From CAVQCA01 sp963763115 (GTDB lineage Bacteria > Pseudomonadota > Gammaproteobacteria > UBA9214), in the NCBI GenBank assembly GCA_963763115.1, contig CAVXNM010000021.1, positions 5,860-69,859 on the forward strand: a stretch of 64,000 nucleotides of DNA, in the 5' to 3' direction. The notes beneath the pieces are model-generated. The model was not told the origin of the DNA and did not search any database. It was given only the letters and a program-made list of their open reading frames with translations. A program made the position numbers and the translations under genes. Shown here piece by piece: positions 45,228 to 51,878 of this stretch (positions are counted from its first letter, which is position 1; each line of letters opens with the position of its first letter).

Positions 45228-45259
45228 AACAGTCCGCAACGATAATCAAAGAGAACACC

Positions 45260-46243
45260 ATGCAAAAGCGAAAACTTGGAAACAGCAATCTGGAAGTCTC
45301 GTCCATCGGGCTTGGCTGCATGGGACTGAGCTATGGTTACGGTCCGGCAACGGACAAGCAGCAGGCGATCACCCTGATCCGGTCTGCTGTTGAACGCGGC
45401 GTTACCTTCTTTGATACCGCTGAGGCCTACGGTCCATTCATGAACGAGGAACTGGTGGGCGAAGCGCTGGCGCCTGTGCGCGAAAAGGTCGTGATCGCAA
45501 CAAAGTTCGGCTTCGAAGCCGGGAAAGTCGAGGCTGGTCTTAACAGCATGCCAGAGCACGTCAAGGAGGTCGCCGAGGCGGCGCTCAAGCGGCTGAAGAC
45601 CGATGTCATTGATCTGTTCTATCAGCACCGCGTCGACCCGAACGTGCCAATCGAAGCGGTGGCGGGAGCTGTGAAGGACCTGATTGAGGAAGGTATGGTC
45701 AAGCACTTCGGTCTCTCGGAAGCTGGCGTGGACACGATCCGTCGTGCTCACGCGGTCCAGCCGGTCACTGCCCTCCAGAGCGAGTACTCGCTGTGGTGGC
45801 GAGAGCCTGAGAAGGAAATTCTGCCGACGCTTGAGGAACTCGGGATCGGTTTTGTCCCCTTCAGTCCCCTGGGCAAGGGATTTCTCACGGGTGCGATCAA
45901 CGAGAACACGAAATTTGACAGTAACGATTTCCGCAATAGCGTCCCCCGTTTCACGCCAGAGGCTCGGAAAGCGAACCAGGCTCTGGTTGATCTGCTCGGT
46001 GAAATTGCGATCAGGAAGAGGGCGACGCCTGCGCAAATTGCGCTTGCCTGGCTACTGGCTCAGAAGCCGTGGATCGTTCCGATCCCCGGAACCACGAAGC
46101 TGCATCGTCTTGAGGAGAATATCGGAGCGGCCAGCATTGAACTGACGTCTGACGATCTCCGTGACATCGAGGGTGTCCTCTCCAGGGTTATGGTGCAAGG
46201 GGATCGGTATCCTCCGCACCTTCAGGCAAGAGTCGGCCGCTGA
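45260..46243 (+). CDS. Aldo/keto reductase
   Basis: A 327-residue TIM-barrel oxidoreductase with the complete catalytic tetrad: Asp52 and Tyr57 in FFDTAEAYGPF, Lys82 in IATKFGF and His123 in YQHRVDP. The C-terminal NADPH-binding part has WIVPIPGTTKLHRLEEN. It reduces aldehydes and ketones with NADPH and belongs to the group with YhdN and IolS-type relatives. ATG 45260 is chosen because the conserved start (KRKLGNSNLEVSSIGLGCMG) begins there; ATG 45224 in the same frame is the alternative. It lies in a LysR-linked set with an alcohol dehydrogenase 124 bases downstream, pointing to aldehyde detoxification. Confidence 0.93.
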   Translation: MQKRKLGNSNLEVSSIGLGCMGLSYGYGPATDKQQAITLIRSAVERGVTFFDTAEAYGPFMNEELVGEALAPVREKVVIATKFGFEAGKVEAGLNSMPEHVKEVAEAALKRLKTDVIDLFYQHRVDPNVPIEAVAGAVKDLIEEGMVKHFGLSEAGVDTIRRAHAVQPVTALQSEYSLWWREPEKEILPTLEELGIGFVPFSPLGKGFLTGAINENTKFDSNDFRNSVPRFTPEARKANQALVDLLGEIAIRKRATPAQIALAWLLAQKPWIVPIPGTTKLHRLEENIGAASIELTSDDLRDIEGVLSRVMVQGDRYPPHLQARVGR

Positions 46244-46367
46244 CTGGCAGGCGCGGCGGCTAAATTCAACGTCCTGCACCGCGTTCCTCGTCCGTGTGAC
46301 GTTGGGCCCGGTGCCCGGACCTGCTGCGTACTTGTTTAACACCAATTAGATAAGAGGAGCTTGTAAC

Positions 46368-47414
46368 ATGAAAACACTTGGCTATGCAGCCCAATCCGCA
46401 GACAGTCCACTCGTGCCATTCACGTTTGAGCGGCGTGCCCTGCGTCCCAACGATGTCGCGATGGAAATCCTTTATTGCGGCGTCTGCCACACTGACCTCC
46501 ACATGGCGCGTAACGACTGGAACTGGTCAACATACCCCCTTGTCCCGGGCCACGAGATCATCGGCCGCGTCATCAGCATTGGCAGCGAGGTTACCCGCTT
46601 TGAGGCAGGAGATCATGTGGCGGTCGGATGCATGGTCGATAGCTGCCAAACGTGCGACCAGTGCCGCAAGGGCGAAGAGCAGCTGTGCCGGGAGGGCAGT
46701 ACACTGACCTACAGTTCACCGGATCGCATCACGAAAGAGATGACCTATGGCGGCTACTCCAAGCACGTCGTCGCGCGGCAGGAATTTGTCCTCCGCATAC
46801 CTGAAGGACTGGACCTCGCCCGCGCGGCCCCGCTGCTCTGCGCTGGCATCACGACTTACTCGCCGCTACGTACCTGGAATATCGGACCGGGGAGCCGCGT
46901 CGGCGTGATCGGTTTGGGCGGGCTCGGGCATATGGCCGTCAAGCTTGCCACCGGTCTTGGCGCACACGTCACTGTAATGAGCCGGGCTGCCGACAAAACT
47001 GCCGATGCACTGGCGCTCGGTGCCGATCAACTTCTCGTCTCGACAGACGAAAACGCCATGGCGAAGGCCCAGTCCAGCCTTGACCTGATTATCGACACCA
47101 TTCCGACCAAACACGATATCACGCCGTATATGCCGCTGCTGGATGTGGACGGAACGCTGGTGATCGTGGGGCAACTTGGCAACCTCAACGAACCATCCAC
47201 AGTGCCCTTGCTGCTGGGGCGGCGGCGCGTAGCCGGTTCTCCCATCGGTGGCATCGCCGAAACCCAGGAATTGCTGGACTTCTGCGCACGTAAAAACATC
47301 CTGCCTGAGTGCGAGATGATCCGTATCGATCAGATTAACGAGGCCTTTAAACGTTTGGAGCATGCCGATGTGCGTTATCGCTTCGTGATTGATATGGCTT
47401 CGCTGAAGGCGTGA
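46368..47414 (+). CDS. Zinc-dependent alcohol dehydrogenase (CAD/YahK-like)
   Basis: A 348-residue medium-chain dehydrogenase. The catalytic zinc ligands are Cys40 in CGVCHTD and the pair GHE at 61-63. The structural zinc lobe is CQTCDQCRKGEEQLC (Cys93, 96, 99, 107). The cofactor-binding fold carries GVIGLGGLGHMAVKLATGLG. These residues match the cinnamyl-alcohol dehydrogenase/YahK group, which reduces aldehydes with NADPH. AGGAG lies just upstream of the ATG. The gene sits between the aldo/keto reductase and an F420-type reductase, all read in the same direction. Confidence 0.95.
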   Translation: MKTLGYAAQSADSPLVPFTFERRALRPNDVAMEILYCGVCHTDLHMARNDWNWSTYPLVPGHEIIGRVISIGSEVTRFEAGDHVAVGCMVDSCQTCDQCRKGEEQLCREGSTLTYSSPDRITKEMTYGGYSKHVVARQEFVLRIPEGLDLARAAPLLCAGITTYSPLRTWNIGPGSRVGVIGLGGLGHMAVKLATGLGAHVTVMSRAADKTADALALGADQLLVSTDENAMAKAQSSLDLIIDTIPTKHDITPYMPLLDVDGTLVIVGQLGNLNEPSTVPLLLGRRRVAGSPIGGIAETQELLDFCARKNILPECEMIRIDQINEAFKRLEHADVRYRFVIDMASLKA

Positions 47415-47456
47415 TTGAAAATGCACTAGTCATTCCGCAAGTCGAGGAGAAGCAGC

Positions 47457-48101
47457 ATGCGCATTGGCATTCTTGGGTCGGGACTGATGGGCAGAAAACT
47501 CGGCACGATGTTTGCCCGCGCCGGACATGAAGTGGTGTTCAGCTACGCCCGCAGCGAGCAGAAGCTCAAGAAGCTCGCACGGGATGCCAAGGGCAAGGCG
47601 AGGTCCGGTACACCGCGGGAGGCCGCGCAGGAGGCAGATGCCCTGCTGTTGGCCGTGTATTGGTCCCGAATGGATGATGTTCTGACTCAGGCTGGCGACC
47701 TGTCGGGCAAGGTGTTTCTGAGCTGCTCGCTCCCGATGAACGCCGACAACACCGACCTGGTGATCGCACACACTACCTCTGGCGCGGAAGAGCTGGCAAA
47801 GAAGCTTCCTGAGGCACGGGTCGTCTCCGCCTTCAACACCGTGCCGAGCGAAGTGCTTTTTGACGTTTTCGCGGCCCGGCGCAGAGCCACAAAGCCCAGT
47901 CTCGTTTATTGCGCGGACGATTCCGACAGTAAAGAGGTTGCCGATCGACTGATCCGCGACGTCGGATTCAGTCCGGTGGACGTTGGGCCGCTGTGTACCG
48001 CCCGTTATACCGAACCATTTGCGTTGCTGATTGGCCAGCTCGCATACGGAGGCATAAACGGTCCGCAAATGGCATACCGGTTCCAGTGGTTCAGTGAATA
48101 G
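47457..48101 (+). CDS. NADP/F420-type reductase, Rossmann protein
   Basis: A 214-residue protein with an N-terminal dinucleotide-binding motif (MRIGILGSGLMGRKLGTMFA) and AGHEVVFSYARSEQKL. This matches the NADP oxidoreductase, coenzyme F420-dependent family. Later parts (VVSAFNTVPSEVLFD, YCADDSDSKEVADRLIRDVG) are typical of it. In bacteria without F420 these proteins probably act on NADP-linked substrates instead. GAGGAG precedes the ATG. It lies 42 bases after the alcohol dehydrogenase in the same direction and may share its LysR-type control. Confidence 0.88.
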   Translation: MRIGILGSGLMGRKLGTMFARAGHEVVFSYARSEQKLKKLARDAKGKARSGTPREAAQEADALLLAVYWSRMDDVLTQAGDLSGKVFLSCSLPMNADNTDLVIAHTTSGAEELAKKLPEARVVSAFNTVPSEVLFDVFAARRRATKPSLVYCADDSDSKEVADRLIRDVGFSPVDVGPLCTARYTEPFALLIGQLAYGGINGPQMAYRFQWFSE

Positions 48102-48171
48102 GCAAGTCTGGAACCGTACCAACAAACTTGCGTTTTGCGTATAGCAATGCATAACAAGAAGCGGAGGATAT

Positions 48172-49328
48172 ATGGCTGACTCACCCGATCATGGTATACC
48201 TGAACCAGTGTTTGCGGTTACTCCTTTGGAGCTGTTCTTTGACCTTGTCTTCGCGTTCGCAATATCCCAGCTGTCGCACCATCTATTGATTCACCTGACA
48301 TGGTAAGGAGCGGCAGAGACGCTGGTGATGCTGTTGGCCATCTTCGCGGCTTGGTTTACGACAAGCTGGTCGGCAACCATGATCCGGGCCGATCAAGCCA
48401 GGACTCGCCGGTTGGTTTTGGTGGTGATGCTGCTCGGTCTGTTCATGAACGCTTCGGTGACCAGGGCCTTCACCACCTCCGGCTGGGCCTTCGTTGTTCC
48501 TCTGTTGATGATCCACTGGGACGCACCTTCTGGACGCTCGCAAATTCAACCAACGCGGTACTCCGTGAACACTATTTCCGGACACTGCTCTGGCTGACTG
48601 CCACGACACCTTTATGGATTGCAGGCGCGGCGGTTAGCCAGGAAGCCCGTTTGCTATGGTGGGCACTGGCCGCCGGGCTCGATCAGATTGGCCGTTGGCT
48701 GGCGCACCCCATACCAGGCCGCCACCTGCATTCGGAGCATGTCCCGTTCAACGCCGAGCATATGCTGGAACGTTGCCGCCTGTTCCTGATAATTGCGCTT
48801 GGCGAAACGGTGCTTACTACCGGCTCTGCAATCGCCGAAGCACCCATGACCGTCATGACCCTGACAACCGGCACTGCTTCCCTGGCAATGACGGTAGCCC
48901 TATGGGCCATGAGTTTCGGGCGCTCGCACACACTTATCCTTCAACACCTGGAAGAAACGACTGACCCCATCCGCACCAGCCGCCACGCGATAAATGCACT
49001 TATAATAATGGTTGCCGGACTCATTGCCGTGGCGGTCGCAAATGAGGAAATGATTGCGCACCCACACGGGCAGACACCGGTTGACCTGAGCCTGCTACTG
49101 ATCGGCGGCCCCGTTCTCTTTCTGGCCGCCCAGGGGTGGTATCTACGGGTAGTGCCTCGTGTTTGGTCGAAGTTGCATTTCATCGGTGGCAGCGCCCTTT
49201 TGCTTCTCGGTCTCGGCACGCTGTTTGTCCCCCCTTATGCCGCCTTGATTCTTACCGGGGCGAGTCTTGCGATTCTTGCGCTTGTCGACCAAAAGTTGTC
49301 CAGTGACCCTGTACAAACAACGGAATAG
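48172..49328 (+). pseudogene. Low temperature requirement protein A (LtrA) family, broken
   Basis: From ATG 48172 (GGAGG upstream) the frame reads TPLELFFDLVFAFAISQLSH, the LtrA signature, and is closed by TAA at 48304. The same frame continues GAAETLVMLLAIFAAWFTTS and then, after a shift near 48520, LGRTFWTLANSTNAVLREHY and the remaining spans to 49328. So there is one nonsense codon and one frameshift in a protein of about 385 residues with about ten membrane spans. The function of LtrA-type proteins is poorly known; they were found through cold growth in Listeria. As read, the gene cannot make the full protein. Confidence 0.8.
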
Positions 49329-49338
49329 GCTAGTGTAT

Positions 49339-49629
49339 CTAATTGTATTCGATGCCGAGATGGTCATTGACAATCAGCCAGTCAATACGTGCGGTGATGT
49401 CTCCAATGGTAAGTTCGTGGAAGGCTCCGTAGGCGGGTGAGTGGTCCAATTCCAGTTCAAGGATTTTCTTTTCGCGGGATCCTTTAAGAATCCTGGCGAG
49501 CAGTGCCCGGCCGCCGCTCAAAATCAGATCATCCGCGCCACGCAGGATGGTGCGGATTTCCTCCTTGGGGAGTGCGTCGACAGACAGTGGGTGCAGCGAG
49601 ACGGGTACATGTTTGGTTTTCCGGCTCAT
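49339..49629 (-). CDS. RQC-minor-1-like DNA-binding protein, C-terminus cut
   Basis: A 96-residue protein. It starts MSRKTKHVPVSLHPLS and has LPKEEIRTILRGADDLILSG, GGRALLARILKGSREKKILE and LTIGDITARIDWLIVNDHLG. This fits the small RQC-type winged-helix proteins (RQC-minor-1). Family members usually run on 15-20 residues after the final IEYxY strand; here the frame ends at IEYN, so the last beta strands are missing. It lies tail-to-tail with the broken ltrA gene, 10 bases away. Relatives are thought to bind DNA; their job is not established. Confidence 0.7.
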   Translation of the reverse strand: MSRKTKHVPVSLHPLSVDALPKEEIRTILRGADDLILSGGRALLARILKGSREKKILELELDHSPAYGAFHELTIGDITARIDWLIVNDHLGIEYN

Positions 49630-49734
49630 ATTATCGGGTAGTTGTGGGGTCGTGAATATTGTAAGTACTGCGATTGTAAATCTGTGGGGTATGATGTCGA
49701 ATCAGCCTGCGCAATAATCCGGTAACCGAAATCA

Positions 49735-50253
49735 TTGGATACCGTCCCTGGCGGCTACATCCCTGCACGTGCAGAAATCAAATCAATGGATATGGAATTC
49801 CTGAACGGTGCTGTCGCCCCGCATGAAGATCGCCTGACCTTCATGAGGGCGCAGATCGTGTTCTGGCTGCTGGCCGCCCTCGACGGCCATGCCAAGAACT
49901 TCTCGATTTTTCTCTCACCGGGTGGCTTCCGGCTTACGCCGTTCTATGATGTCATGTCCGCGGCGCCTAACCCGGAATTCCCGCTGCAGAAGGTCAAGCT
50001 GGCGATGGCGTTCGGGGAAAAGGGGTATTATCGCCTCTGCCAGATCCAGCTCCGGCATTTTTACCAGACAGGACTAAAAGTCGGGCTGCATTAGCAGGAC
50101 ATTGAGAGTATTTTTTCGGACCTGTCAGCGCGGATGGAGGGTGCGATTCCCAAGGCAGCCGCTTTGGCTGCCGATGCCGGGATGCCGGAATCAACGGCCG
50201 GTCCGATACTGGCGGGCGTCAGCAAGCGGGCTATGCAGATACAAAGGGTATAA
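49735..50253 (+). pseudogene. HipA kinase C-terminal fragment
   Basis: The frame has the HipA C-terminal core: FWLLAALDGHAKNFSIFLSP with the catalytic GHAKNxS loop, then GGFRLTPFYDVMSA with the metal-binding Asp. It is interrupted by TAG at 50092-50094 and then continues in the same frame as QDIESIFSDLSARMEGAIPK to TAA 50251-50253. The first two thirds of HipA are missing. HipA is the Ser/Thr kinase toxin of hipBA; no hipB is present. This is a dead remnant. Confidence 0.8.
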
Positions 50254-50299
50254 TGCAAAAGGAATGACCAGACATCGATGAAAACCAGGACTGGAAACC

Positions 50300-50437
50300 A
50301 TGCCGCAACTCGAACACATCGAAGCCATCGAAAAACGGCTGTGGACCGAAGCGTATGCCCTGCGCGCAAATTCCAACCACGCCAGCAACGAGTATTTCCT
50401 GCCGGTCACCAGAATCACGTTTCGGCGGAAGCCGTGA
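50300..50437 (+). pseudogene. HsdM N-terminal fragment
   Basis: A 45-codon frame reads MPQLEHIEAIEKRLWTEAYA, then LRANSNHASNEYFLPVTRIT. This is the N-terminal helical bundle of type I restriction-modification methylases (usually AADxLRANSNYASNEYFMPVxGLIFLRH). It stops just after the conserved YFLPV. The rest of HsdM is absent. With the other HsdM piece at 39281-39337 it shows that two different type I systems once lay in this area. Confidence 0.7.
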
Positions 50438-50512
50438 CGCCCGCCGGAATGCTCTTCTGATTTTTAGTGGAGTGCTAAGCTAAACGGTACACGGACACTG
50501 GAGGAACAAAGC

Positions 50513-51583
50513 ATGAATTTTGATTTCAACAAGACCCTTAAGCTGATCACGGGCGGCCTCACAAGCCCGCAGCAGACCTGGAGCGAGTACCTCGGGGAGA
50601 ATCCATCCTGGCAGCAGACGCTGGTGGCGCTGACCGCGCCGCTTTTCGTGGTCAGCATGGTACTGACCGTCCTGCTGTCTCGGATGGTCGGGAACTTTTC
50701 GCCCTATGGTATGGGCCAGAGCTGGTTCAGCGCCATCCTGATCGGCTTGCTCGTGGGGGCGATATCGTTCCTGGTCGTCGTGTTCGCGTTCAATCTGCTG
50801 GCCGGCATATTCCAGGGCAAGCCGAATTTCTCCCGCGCCTTCGCGGCGATATCGCTGGCGGCAATCCCGGCCTGGCTGGCCGGTATCGTGGGGGCCGTGG
50901 TGCCCTGGGTAGGTCCGCTGATTTCACTGGCCGGTGCGATCGTCAGCCTGGTGTTCATGTACAAAATCATGCCGCTTGCTCTCGAAGTGCCCGGCAACAA
51001 GCGCACCATACATTTCGTGGTCTCGATCGTGGTCGTTATCGTCATTAACCTTGTGATCGGAAGCACCCTGGGGGTGGGCCGAATGGGCTCAGAATATGCT
51101 GCTTTGCATGTAGGGGGCAGCAAGCAGGCCGGCGAGGTTGCCCCGGCGTCCGGCATGTTCGGGCAAATCGGGCGACAGGCGGCGTTGATCGCCAAGGTCA
51201 GCGAGGACCGGTACGATCCGCCCGGCGACGGTATGGTGACCCCCGATCAGACCCGGTGGGTGGCCGACACGCTGGCGAAATCGTCTCAGGCCTACGGCGA
51301 GGAAATGGGCCGGCTGAAGTCGATTTCGGAGGATCTCAAAGACAAGGAGAACCTGTCGCCGGCCGATCTGGCGAAGATGTACCAGGGCATGGGCTCCGTG
51401 GTCAGCCTCAACAGTATCGAGATGGAGGTAGTCAAATCGGGCGGAGGCAACTGGGCCGAATATCAATGGGTGAAGAACCAACTCCGAAATGCGCGGATGC
51501 AGCGTGGTGAGGGCTCCGACGCGGCCGCGCACAACTATGAACTTTACCAGGGAATTCCGGAGGAACTGCGGACCAGCCTGTGA
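50513..51583 (+). CDS. Yip1-family membrane protein
   Basis: A 356-residue protein. The first 180 residues form a Yip1-type membrane domain: TLKLITGGLTSPQQTWSEYL then about five spans, including AFAAISLAAIPAWLAGIVGA and the central FMYKIMPLALEVPG, which matches the family's typical LY-x-G-P motif poorly but in place. The C-terminal 150 residues are soluble, helical and charged (RWVADTLAKSSQAYGEEMGR). Known bacterial Yip1 proteins are of unknown role. It has an AGGA ribosome site and stands alone after the hsdM scrap. The soluble tail is not one I recognise. Confidence 0.78.
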   Translation: MNFDFNKTLKLITGGLTSPQQTWSEYLGENPSWQQTLVALTAPLFVVSMVLTVLLSRMVGNFSPYGMGQSWFSAILIGLLVGAISFLVVVFAFNLLAGIFQGKPNFSRAFAAISLAAIPAWLAGIVGAVVPWVGPLISLAGAIVSLVFMYKIMPLALEVPGNKRTIHFVVSIVVVIVINLVIGSTLGVGRMGSEYAALHVGGSKQAGEVAPASGMFGQIGRQAALIAKVSEDRYDPPGDGMVTPDQTRWVADTLAKSSQAYGEEMGRLKSISEDLKDKENLSPADLAKMYQGMGSVVSLNSIEMEVVKSGGGNWAEYQWVKNQLRNARMQRGEGSDAAAHNYELYQGIPEELRTSL

Positions 51584-51878
51584 AATCAGCGGCGCAGAGG
51601 TGGACACCTTTCCGCTAGCTGCCGATCAACAGGCCTTCCAGTACCCCCAGGACAGGCTGAAGCCAGGCACGGCGCCCAGCGTGGATGTTTGGTGGCGGTC
51701 CAGACAGGCGTGGGGTGATGCCCTGGAAGATCAGATAGAGAATGCCATCGGCCGAAAGGAGCAACATCGACGGTGTACGGTTCACGGGCAGCATCCTGTG
51801 GACGGATTTCGTCCCTGGCCACCGTATATATCAAGCAGATAAACGTTTACATTTTTAATCCCTGAGGTCACTCAGGGA

